NCBI GenBank assembly: GCA_035295745.1
Contig: DATGIL010000102.1
Coordinates: 124,001-188,000, forward strand
Direction of reading: 5' to 3'
DNA: 64,000 bases
Origin: JAIQFL01 sp035295745
Lineage (GTDB): Bacteria > Acidobacteriota > Terriglobia > Bryobacterales > Bryobacteraceae
Positions 39,423-46,829 of this stretch are shown here, piece by piece (position 1 is the stretch's first letter; each line of letters begins with the position of its first letter). Under the pieces are notes generated by a model that made no database searches, had not been told where the DNA came from, and saw only the letters and a list, made by a program, of their open reading frames with translations. Both the position numbers and the translations under genes were made by a program.

Positions 39423-40290
39423 CTAGTTCGCAGTGGGTACTTTTACCGCCTTGTCGATGATCAGCACGTCGAGCCCGGCTTTGCTCGCCACCAGCTTCAA
39501 ACCAAGCTGTTGCTGTAATGCGGTAGGAAGATCCGGGTCCGGTTCCGCATCAGCAGCCCCGGCGGCTGATCCAGGTGCTCCCGAAGGCAGAGGCACGCTG
39601 GCCCGCGGCGCGAAATCCAGTGTGAAATCGTAAAGGCCTGTGAGCCCCGTCTTGTCAATCACGGGCCGATTCAGCTGATTGCTCAAGGAGGCGGTCAACT
39701 TCGAAATCGGCTTTGCCTTGGCCATCATGTGCGCTTTCGGGGTTGGACCCGGAAATAGGATCACCACTACACCAGGACCCGCCAATTGACCGTCTTTCAT
39801 TTTCGGGGGGCCGTCCGCCGCGGGCGTGCTCACGTCCTCAGCAGTGTCCTTGAGCTTGGGCCCGCGCTTTCCCACCACCAGGTCCTCCACCTGGAACTCG
39901 TTGGAGTCGTGATGCAGCGTGAGGCCAAACCGCTCGGCCAGGAGATTTTGCCACATCGCGCCGACCTGCTCCTTCTTCGCCCCTGAGGGCAGTTTGGCGA
40001 CGATGTCGTATCGCTCCGTGCTGAGCCACTCGGGACCGTTCACCTGATACGCTTTGACGGTCGTACGCCGTCATCAGCAGACTCTTCAATGTGGCGAACG
40101 TCCACGTGATCTGACCGGGGTCCGTTGTCCCGGGACCACCGCGAGGCGGCCCAAAGAATGCGCCCGTGGGAGGAACGGGCGGGGATTGCTTGACTGACGC
40201 CACTTCAAACGTGGACGGTTCTGCGGGCTGCCCATAAGCCAACTCGCACCCGAGGATCAACAGGCTCCAGATCAACGGGCTCGCCCGCAT
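39423..40290 (-). pseudogene. TIGR03435-family protein split by a one-base frameshift
   Basis: Two overlapping frames together give a typical TIGR03435 protein. The first (from 40290) has signal peptide PLIWSLLILGCELAYGQP and STFEVASVKQSPPVPP, then ITWTFATLKSLLMTAYD. The second resumes with KAYQVNGPEWLSTERYDIVA and runs to KVPTAN at 39423, including LLAERFGLTLHHDSNEFQVE and RPVIDKTGLTGLYDFTLDF. On the minus strand the junction reads GCGTACGACCGTCAAAGCG near 40060; removing one C gives AYDVKAYQVN, the family sequence. The gene is either freshly inactivated, programmed to shift, or a sequencing error. The function of the family is unknown. Confidence 0.8.
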
Positions 40291-40311
40291 AGGAGGATGA
40301 ATGAGTAGGTT

Positions 40312-40689
40312 CTACCCTGCAGCAGCCAGTTGTTGTTGCATGGCCTGAACAAAAAGGTAAATAGAAAATAGCGGCTTCGGATCGCCTTTGCCCCAGCGAT
40401 TGACCGTCCACTTCGCACGCAGGAATTTCACCGGCCGTTCAGAAACATCCAGCAGGATCTGGTACGTGCCGCAGTAGAACTTCTGTGGAAACGACACCAA
40501 CGGTTTTGCCCCCCAATCCGTGCCGTCGGACGAGCCCCAGATTGAGACGTCAATGCTTTCCTGCTCGATGATGCGGGTGATCCCCAACGTCAAGATCAGA
40601 GTGCCACCTTGCTCGACGCCAAGGTTTATTTCTGGCCCCGTTCCGGCTTCGCGAACGGTGGTTTCCGGTAATAGGAACTGTGGAAGCAT
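40312..40689 (-). CDS. Small uncharacterised protein
   Basis: 125 residues without signal peptide or membrane segment. The sequence is beta-rich (GPEINLGVEQGGTLILTLGI, ESIDVSIWGSSDGTDWGAKP, KFYCGTYQILLDVSERPVKF, LRAKWTVNRWGKGDPKPLFS) and resembles a discoidin/Ig-like sandwich or a capsid/tail-fibre accessory fold. It ends in a helix (IYLFVQAMQQQLAAA). I do not recognise the family. Its start is plausible, but the Shine-Dalgarno site is weak. It lies between the TIGR03435 pseudogene and an aminotransferase on the same strand. Confidence 0.55.
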   Translation of the reverse strand: MLPQFLLPETTVREAGTGPEINLGVEQGGTLILTLGITRIIEQESIDVSIWGSSDGTDWGAKPLVSFPQKFYCGTYQILLDVSERPVKFLRAKWTVNRWGKGDPKPLFSIYLFVQAMQQQLAAAG

Positions 40690-40727
40690 TGATCTGTCCT
40701 CCAGCCCGAGCTACAGCCCCGCGAATT

Positions 40728-41912
40728 TCATTTCAGCTTCAGAAGTTGGTGTCGAGCTGACTCCAGAGTCTCATATTTTTTACAAAAACAAAAGCGGACC
40801 TGCTGCGACCCGCCCCCCGGCCGGGCATAAAAGCTGGACCCGGGCACCGCGGCAACCCCCAGCTTCTCAATTAGATAGCGAACAAACGCCAGATCATCGG
40901 AGAACCCCAGCCCGGAAATGTCGGTCATTACGTAGTAAGCGCCCTGTGGAATAAAGCACGTTAGACCGGCCGTTCGCAGCGTCTCGACAATGTGGTCCCG
41001 CCGCTCCGAATAGTGTGAGGCCAGGGACTTGTAGTAGTCGTCGCCCCAACCCAACGCCATCACACCCGCCTGCTGCAGGGGCGCCGCCGCGCCTACCGTC
41101 AGAAAGTCGTGGACTTTGCGGATTGAATCCGTCAAGTCGGGAGGCGCCAGCACCCAACCCACCCGCCACCCCGTCACGGAGTACGTCTTGCTCATGCTGT
41201 TAACCAGAACCGAGCGCTCCCGCATGCCCGGCAGCGAGAGAATCGGCACGTGCACCGTGCCATCGTAGAGGATGTGCTCGTAGATCTCGTCCGTGATCGC
41301 GAGCGCGTCAAACTCCTGGCACAGGTTGCCGATGAAAGTGAGTTCCTCGCGTGTGAAAACCTTGCCGGTGGGATTGTTGGGCGTGTTCAGGATGATCGCC
41401 TTCGTGTTGGGACTGAAGGCGCGGCGCAGTTCCTCGGGGTCGAAGTGCCAGTCCGGCGCATGCAGGGTGACATAGCGGACTTTCGCTCCGCAGAGCTGGG
41501 TGTCGGGATTGTAGTTCTCGTAGAAGGGCTCGAACAGCACGACTTCATCGCCGGGATCGAGGACCGCCAAAAAGGTAGCGATCATGCCTTCGGTCGCGCC
41601 GCAGCAGACCGTGATCTCGTGCTCCGGATCGAAGTCCAGCCCGTAGCACCGACGATACTTCGCGGCGATGGCATCGCGGAATGGCTTGGCGCCCCAAGTA
41701 ATGGCGTATTGGTTGACATCGTCCGCAATCGCCTGCGCCGCGGCATTCTTCAATGGCTCTGGGGCCGGAAAATCGGGAAAGCCCTGCGCCAGGTTGATGG
41801 CGCCATGGCTCATCGCCAGGCGGGTCATCTCCCGGATCACCGACTCCGTAAAATTCATGATCCGCTGGCTGCGAAAGCGGGTGCGTCTGGCGGTGGCAAA
41901 AGTTGACACCAT
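40728..41912 (-). CDS. Class I/II PLP aminotransferase
   Basis: 394 residues if the ATG at 41912 is used; an ATG 18 codons later (41858) leaves MNFTESVIREMTRLAMSHGA, closer to family starts. Fold type I motifs: INLAQGFPDFPAPEPLKNA, YAITWGAKPFRDAIAAKY, NTPNNPTGKVF, the Asp/Tyr pair in ALAITDEIYEHI, and the PLP lysine in SMSKTYSVTGWRVGW (Lys242). The CCGATEG cofactor-phosphate loop is typical of the kynurenine/methionine (KAT/YbdL-like) group. The likely role is transamination of an aromatic or sulfur amino acid in the cytoplasm. The exact substrate is uncertain. Confidence 0.85.
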   Translation of the reverse strand: MVSTFATARRTRFRSQRIMNFTESVIREMTRLAMSHGAINLAQGFPDFPAPEPLKNAAAQAIADDVNQYAITWGAKPFRDAIAAKYRRCYGLDFDPEHEITVCCGATEGMIATFLAVLDPGDEVVLFEPFYENYNPDTQLCGAKVRYVTLHAPDWHFDPEELRRAFSPNTKAIILNTPNNPTGKVFTREELTFIGNLCQEFDALAITDEIYEHILYDGTVHVPILSLPGMRERSVLVNSMSKTYSVTGWRVGWVLAPPDLTDSIRKVHDFLTVGAAAPLQQAGVMALGWGDDYYKSLASHYSERRDHIVETLRTAGLTCFIPQGAYYVMTDISGLGFSDDLAFVRYLIEKLGVAAVPGSSFYARPGGGSQQVRFCFCKKYETLESARHQLLKLK

Positions 41913-41960
41913 TCGAGATTACCAAAGCTGGGCTACGCTCCGGGGTCGTGGGTGTACGTT

Positions 41961-42164
41961 ATGACTATGAGCTTGACGGACGAAGACAAGCAGTGGATTA
42001 CCGAACGGTTGGAGGCCGTGGAAACCAAAATCTTGACCGCCTTCCATAAGTTCGCGGAGATCACCACTGCGCGGCAGCGCAGCCATACGGAAGCGCTCCA
42101 GGTCTGCGATCTGGAGATCGAGGCATTGAAGCATCGGGTGGCTGCGCTGGAGGGTCGCCGGTAG
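41961..42164 (+). CDS. Small coiled-coil protein
   Basis: 67 residues from ATG 41961 (ATG 41967 also possible). After MTMSLTDEDKQWITERLEAV the sequence continues ETKILTAFHKFAEITTARQR and ends in EIEALKHRVAALEGRR, a clear heptad-like coiled coil at the C-terminus. Short proteins of this composition (TDEDKQW...LE..ET) recur in Acidobacteria genomes as far as I recall; no function is known. It diverges from the aminotransferase gene, with 48 bases between them. Confidence 0.6.
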   Translation: MTMSLTDEDKQWITERLEAVETKILTAFHKFAEITTARQRSHTEALQVCDLEIEALKHRVAALEGRR

Positions 42165-42171
42165 TTTCTTT

Positions 42172-42208
42172 CGACGACTACGAGCCGGGCGAGTCAGCAA
42201 GCGACCTC
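42172..42208. repeat. Palindromic repeat, locus 6 (single degenerate arm)
   Basis: ACTACGAGCCGGGCGAGTCA followed by GCAAGCGACCTC, one diverged copy of the CGAGCC...GTAAGCAAGCGA arm, directly after the stop of the small coiled-coil gene. Confidence 0.6.
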
Positions 42209-42246
42209 TTTTTTGGCATCCTGTCAAAATGAAGAAGCGAGCGGGG

Positions 42247-42282
42247 GAGGCCCATCACATTTGTCGCCGACGGATGGGCCTC
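42247..42282. other. Perfect 10-bp inverted repeat with 16-base loop
   Basis: GAGGCCCATC (42247-42256) pairs exactly with GATGGGCCTC (42273-42282). It has no U-tract on either strand. It lies 102 bases upstream of the gene at 42384, in an otherwise empty gap, and could be a leader structure or a terminator for the upstream gene. Confidence 0.45.
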
Positions 42283-42383
42283 ACGTTAGTAGAAAGGAAC
42301 GTTGAAAGATAAACTAACATTGCATTGAACTTGTAACAAGATTACCCTTGGTAAGGAGGCGTGGGCTAACGCGTCTGTCAGCG

Positions 42384-43064
42384 ATGTCAACCTTCTCCGG
42401 AATCCAGCGCCTGTTGTGGGTCGCGATCCTGCTTGCGGCCCTCTACAGCGGGATCATCTTCCTCGGGCGCTATGCGTCCGACCAGCGATACAATCGCACC
42501 CGCGCCAATTCCTCCCCACCGGCCCCCTTCGATAGCGTTTACGCCAGCTCCGACTTGAAGATCGTGCAGTTCTACGCGCGCGATGCCAATGTCACGGAAG
42601 GTGCACAGTCCGTGATCTGTTACGGCGTGGTCAACGCCAAATCGGTACGCATCGAGCCGCCGGTCGACGGTGTACAGGTATCGCCCAATCGATGCGTGGA
42701 AGTCGCGCCGGAGCACGATACCAAATACACTCTCACCGCCGAGGGCGCCGACGGACGAACGGTATCGGAGTCATTCGTCCTGCCAGTGAAAGCCGACTCT
42801 GCGATACTACCTGCGGTGACCGCGTTCCGAATCGAGAATCACAAGCCCGACTATCGCGGACGCGAAGTATTCCTGCTGAGCTTTGCGGTGCAGAATGCGG
42901 TGACCGTAGAAATCGATCCGCCCGCCTTCCCCACTCTGCACGGAGCGCCGTCCGGCCGCTTCTACGTGGCTCCCGTCAAAACCACTACGTATACGCTCAC
43001 GGTGACGGGCGCTCACGGACACAAAGCGCGCCGCGATTTGACCGTGCCAGTCCCACCGAATTGA
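42384..43064 (+). CDS. Membrane-anchored protein with two Ig-like domains
   Basis: 226 residues from ATG 42384; the frame is open 36 bases further up to a TTG beside GTAAGGAGG, an alternative start. One N-terminal membrane segment (LLWVAILLAALYSGIIFLG) is followed by an outside region with two Ig-like beta domains, DLKIVQFYARDANVTEGAQS to GRTVSESFVLPVK and AVTAFRIENHKPDYRGREVF to HKARRDLTVPVP. Both carry the pattern YTLT (TKYTLTAEGADGR, TTYTLTVTGAHGH) seen in bacterial Ig folds. It is presumably anchored in the inner membrane and faces the periplasm. No partner is adjacent. Confidence 0.65.
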   Translation: MSTFSGIQRLLWVAILLAALYSGIIFLGRYASDQRYNRTRANSSPPAPFDSVYASSDLKIVQFYARDANVTEGAQSVICYGVVNAKSVRIEPPVDGVQVSPNRCVEVAPEHDTKYTLTAEGADGRTVSESFVLPVKADSAILPAVTAFRIENHKPDYRGREVFLLSFAVQNAVTVEIDPPAFPTLHGAPSGRFYVAPVKTTTYTLTVTGAHGHKARRDLTVPVPPN

Positions 43065-43192
43065 TTCCCGCCGATCTGGCGATATTTGTATCTCGAACCG
43101 ATCAAATCAACACCCGCCACGTACCCTCGACCTAGCCGCGGTGTCTCAACCGATTCCGGGTCCACATCGCGTCAGGCGCCTCTGCAGTGACT

Positions 43193-43905
43193 GCCATTTC
43201 TTCATCTCCCGACGACATCCGCAAGCGCCAGCCCTCCGACTCTCTCGGCCCCCTCAGCGCTCTAAACTTCTTCCTTCCTCCCCGATACTCTCGGCGCCTC
43301 TGCGTCTCGGCGATAATCGCAGCATCTCCACCGATGGCGACATCCCGAAGCGCCAGCCCTCCGACTCTCTAAATCCCCTTCTTCTTTCCTCCGCGTTGTC
43401 TCCGCGCCTTCGCGCCTCCGCGGTGAGATTGCCAATTTCTTCATCTCCCGACGAGATCCCGCAGGCGCCAGCCCTCCGACTCTCTCGGCTCCCTCAGCGC
43501 TCTAAACTTCTTCCTTCCTTCTCGATCCTCTCGGCGCCTTTGCGTCTCGGCGATAATCGCAGTATCTCAACCAATGGCGACATCCCGAAGCGCCAGCCCT
43601 CCGACTCTCTCCGTCCCTTCTTCTTTCCTCCGCGCTGACTCCGCGCCTTCGCGGCTCCGCGGTGAGATTGCCATTTCTTCATCTCCCGACGAGATCCCGC
43701 AAGCGCCAGCCCTCCGACTCCCTCGGCTCCCTCAGCGCTCTAAACTTCTTCCTTCCTCCCCTCTCTCGGCGCCTCTGCGTCTCGGCGAAAATCGCAGCAT
43801 CTCCACCGATGGCGACATCCCGAAGCGCCAGCCCTCCGACTCTCTCGATCCCCTTCCTCTTTCCTCCGCGTTGACTCCGCGCCTTCGCGCCTCCGCGGTG
43901 AGATC
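43193..43905. repeat. Three tandem repeats of about 238 bp
   Basis: Copies begin at 43193, 43431 and 43670 and end at 43905. Each starts GCCATTTCTTCATCTCCCGA (with a one-base insertion in copy 2) and ends CTCCGCGGTGAGAT. The subsequence GCGCCAGCCCTCCGACTCTC occurs twice per copy, and TCTGCGTCTCGGCGA or TTTGCGTCTCGGCGA once. One strand is strongly pyrimidine-rich (CTTCTTCCTTCC). The short frames across it are by-products. The rest of 43065-43918 holds nothing recognisable. Confidence 0.9.
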
Positions 43906-43918
43906 TTCCCACCCCGCC

Positions 43919-45934
43919 TCACGCATCTTCTCTTTGCGTAGCCAAATAGCGGCTCGCCAGCACCGACTCCGCGACTGCCGAAGCAAACACCAGCAGCATC
44001 ACATACCACCAGATCGTCTGCCGCGATTTCGGAGGCGCTGTTGGATCGGCCGCAGTCTGCGTGTCCCCCGACTGCGCGCCTTTGCCCTGCCACAATGCCA
44101 GCACGTCCTCCGGAATCACATCGAGATTCGATTCCTTGGGATCCGGATTCACTCCCACTTCATTCTGCCGCCCGTTGGCGAGACGCAACTGATAATACCC
44201 GGCCTCGGATAGTTGAATCGATTGCGCCGATGCCGCCTCGCCCAACGTGAGCGGGCGCTTGCCTTCCGGATCCGTCACCTCTACGCCTTGGGCCTGCTCT
44301 CGCGAATTTCGCAACTCCAGGAACGCGTCCACCGTCCGCGCGCCACCCTGGCGCTCGCTCCCCGCCAGATAACGCGCCGTCTGCTCAATGAACGGAACGA
44401 AGGCCGGATGCAATGGGAAGTCGTTGGTCAGATTGTCAAGCCCCGAAGTCAGCAGCAGCACGCGGCCTTCACCGATTCGCTTCTCCAGCAGCAGAGGCGT
44501 CTGGTCGCCCAAACGAACAATCACGCGCGCGTCGCCAGGATCGACGCTGAGCGCGTAGAAGAACTTCACTCCTGACCACCCGTCCGCCTTCGCCACCCCC
44601 GGGAACGACGAGTCGCTCGAGCCGACCCCGATAAAACGCTCCGGCCGCCGATTGTAGTCGCGAGTCTCCACGATCCGGGAACCCAGAATCGGAATCTTCA
44701 GACGGCCGCCCGCCGAGGTGCCCGCGGCGATGAGCAGGTTGCCCCCCGAACGCACGTAGTCGCTGAGCGAGTTTTCGAGCAACTGCGGAACCGTGCTCAG
44801 GTCGGAGAGAATCAGGAACGCGTACTTCGACGCCTGGCGGTCGGCCGCTTCGTTCACGCTGATCGACTCCAGAAGAAATGCCGATTGTGCCGCCGACGCC
44901 AGCGCTGCTCCGATATACAATGGCGAGCGATTGTCGCCGTAGTTGTGGATCAGCAGGACTTTCTGAGGATCGGACCGTTGGATCGCGAACCGCCGGATGT
45001 CGTCTGCCGGAAACCCGTCGGCGTCGTCGATCTTCACTTCGCAGCGGCTGAATCCGTAAGGAACCTCGAGCGAAGGAAATTCTACCGTAGCTCGCCCGTT
45101 CGCGGGCACGGATACTGTCTTGCTGGCCGTGGTCTTCCCGTTGACCATCAGCGACACAGTGCGTTGCGCGGCGGGAGTTCCGAAACCGGCAATCACTGCC
45201 TGCACGTGAACCGGCTTGGCGTCCTTCCCCCAAACCTGCCCGGGCGCGTCGACCGATTCCACTGTCCAATTCGGCTGCGGCTTCGTCACCACCGCATGCA
45301 TCACCAGATTCACATTGGCCGGCATCGCCATATCGGCGAACGCCGCCGCCAGATCGCCGCGCTGGATGTCGGTGAACAAGTGCAGTTCCACTGGTGTCTG
45401 CACCGATGCCGCGATTCCGCGCACTGCCCGCGCCAGTTCCCCGAACGTGCCGTGGCCGTCCCCCGGCTGGATCGCCTGCACCGCGGCACGCAGCACCTTC
45501 TGGTCCTCAATCGCCTGAGTCATCAAATGCAATTGCGATCCGAACGCCGCCACCTGCGCCCGTGCGGCGCCTTTGCGTCCCAGTTCCACCATGGCCGCTT
45601 CTTTGGCGTCGGCCAGGCGCGTTCCGGCCCGCATGCTGAACGAATTGTCGACCACCAGAAGCACCAGACGATTGCTGGCAATCGCGGCCGCATTGCGATT
45701 CACGAATGGATTCGCAAACGCCAGGATCAGCAGCAGCAACATCGCCAACCGCAGCGACAACAGCAAGAAATACCGCAGCCGCCGATGGCGCGTGGAGCTT
45801 TGTGTGCGCGACTCATACAGCATCAGCGAGCTGACCGGCTTCGGCTTGGCCGTCTGACGTTTCAGCAGATGCAGATATACCGGTAGCGCCAGCCCCGCGA
45901 GGCCGGCCAGAAACCACGGCGCGAAGAAGCCCAT
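43919..45934 (-). CDS. BatA-type membrane protein with VWA domain
   Basis: 671 residues. The N-terminal BatA domain has two membrane segments (FLAGLAGLALPVYLHLLKRQ and YFLLLSLRLAMLLLLILAF). A VWA domain follows with LVVDNSFSMRAG, the DxSxS-type metal site in the modified form DNSFS. Then come an Ig-like region (VHVQAVIAGFGTPAAQRTVS), a class-I-amidotransferase-like fold (KVLLIHNYGDNRSPLYIGAA, LILSDLSTVPQLLENSLSDY) and one C-terminal membrane helix (TIWWYVMLLVFASAVAESVL). Similar proteins form an operon with DUF58 and MoxR proteins and act in envelope assembly or stress; the substrate is unknown. It lies downstream of the DUF58 gene with no gap. Confidence 0.75.
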   Translation of the reverse strand: MGFFAPWFLAGLAGLALPVYLHLLKRQTAKPKPVSSLMLYESRTQSSTRHRRLRYFLLLSLRLAMLLLLILAFANPFVNRNAAAIASNRLVLLVVDNSFSMRAGTRLADAKEAAMVELGRKGAARAQVAAFGSQLHLMTQAIEDQKVLRAAVQAIQPGDGHGTFGELARAVRGIAASVQTPVELHLFTDIQRGDLAAAFADMAMPANVNLVMHAVVTKPQPNWTVESVDAPGQVWGKDAKPVHVQAVIAGFGTPAAQRTVSLMVNGKTTASKTVSVPANGRATVEFPSLEVPYGFSRCEVKIDDADGFPADDIRRFAIQRSDPQKVLLIHNYGDNRSPLYIGAALASAAQSAFLLESISVNEAADRQASKYAFLILSDLSTVPQLLENSLSDYVRSGGNLLIAAGTSAGGRLKIPILGSRIVETRDYNRRPERFIGVGSSDSSFPGVAKADGWSGVKFFYALSVDPGDARVIVRLGDQTPLLLEKRIGEGRVLLLTSGLDNLTNDFPLHPAFVPFIEQTARYLAGSERQGGARTVDAFLELRNSREQAQGVEVTDPEGKRPLTLGEAASAQSIQLSEAGYYQLRLANGRQNEVGVNPDPKESNLDVIPEDVLALWQGKGAQSGDTQTAADPTAPPKSRQTIWWYVMLLVFASAVAESVLASRYLATQREDA

Positions 45935-46825
45935 CTAATTGCGGCCTCCGCGGAGCGTGAGGTATTCGCGCAGGGCGTCGTCCAGCGGCCGGTCCGTCAT
46001 GAGCAGGCAGTATCCCATGCCTGCAGCTTGTGTACGATCGCGCAGATCGGTCAGATGTGCCTGAATTTTCTCGCGATACTCCTTCTTCGAATAATCGGGA
46101 GTCACTTCCAGCCGATCCTCGGTCTCCATATCGATCAGGATCGACGGCCCATGCAGCACGGGATTTACGTCCTCGGGATCGAGGACGTGGAACAGCACCA
46201 CCTCGTTTCCATGAAAGCGCAGTGGCTCGATGGTACGGATCAGGGTCTCCGCGGACTCCCAGAAATCCGAGACGATGAGCACCATGCCGCGGCGCTTGAG
46301 GAACTCCTGAAAGTAGCGCATGGGCTTGGCGAAATCGGTGCGGGCGCGGGCTTCGGCCTGTTCCAGCCCCGCCAGCAGACGATGCAACTGTCCCTGGCGC
46401 GTGGACGGGTGCACATAGTTCCGAATCTCGTCATCGAACGTGATCAGGCCCGCCGCATCGCGCTGCCCGTGGATCGCCAGATAAAAGAGCGAGGCGGTCA
46501 GGTAACGCGCATAGTCCATCTTGTTGACGCGGTGCGATCCGTACTGCATGGAGTTGCTGGCGTCGAGCAGAATGGTCAGCACGCTGTTGGTCTCGCCACG
46601 ATAGCGCTTCAGGTGCATGCGCTCCGTTCGCGCGAAGACGTTCCAATCCACCATCCGCAGATCGTCGCCCTCGTTGTAGGCACGATACTCGGCGAACTCC
46701 TGGCTGAATCCGAAGTCCGGAGAGCGATGCATGCCGGCGATGAAACCATCCACCACCGTTTTCGCAACCAGATCGAGGCCGGAGATGCTGGCGAGAACAG
46801 AAGGATCGAGGAAGCGCTGGAGCAT
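45935..46825 (-). CDS. DUF58 protein
   Basis: 296 residues, cytoplasmic. DUF58 core: GMHRSPDFGFSQEFAEYRAY, GDDLRMVDWNVFARTERMHL with KRYRGE, then a VWA-like Rossmann part (LTILLDASNSMQYG, a DASNS metal site, and MVLIVSDFWESAETL). The DWNVFAR text is the family hallmark. Proteins of this group are usually encoded beside a MoxR AAA ATPase that supplies energy for a chaperone-like function. No MoxR gene occurs here, so the partner must be encoded elsewhere. Its stop is immediately followed by the BatA-type gene start. Confidence 0.88.
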   Translation of the reverse strand: MLQRFLDPSVLASISGLDLVAKTVVDGFIAGMHRSPDFGFSQEFAEYRAYNEGDDLRMVDWNVFARTERMHLKRYRGETNSVLTILLDASNSMQYGSHRVNKMDYARYLTASLFYLAIHGQRDAAGLITFDDEIRNYVHPSTRQGQLHRLLAGLEQAEARARTDFAKPMRYFQEFLKRRGMVLIVSDFWESAETLIRTIEPLRFHGNEVVLFHVLDPEDVNPVLHGPSILIDMETEDRLEVTPDYSKKEYREKIQAHLTDLRDRTQAAGMGYCLLMTDRPLDDALREYLTLRGGRN

Positions 46826-46829
46826 CGAT

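Noticed and set aside
43574..44212. Several ORFs across the 238-bp tandem repeats.
   Set aside because: They are low-complexity translations of the repeats and run into the BatA gene in antisense.
44885..45886. A 333-residue plus-strand ORF opposite the BatA-type gene.
   Set aside because: Composition (His, Gln, Arg-rich) and lack of any domain mark it as an antisense shadow.
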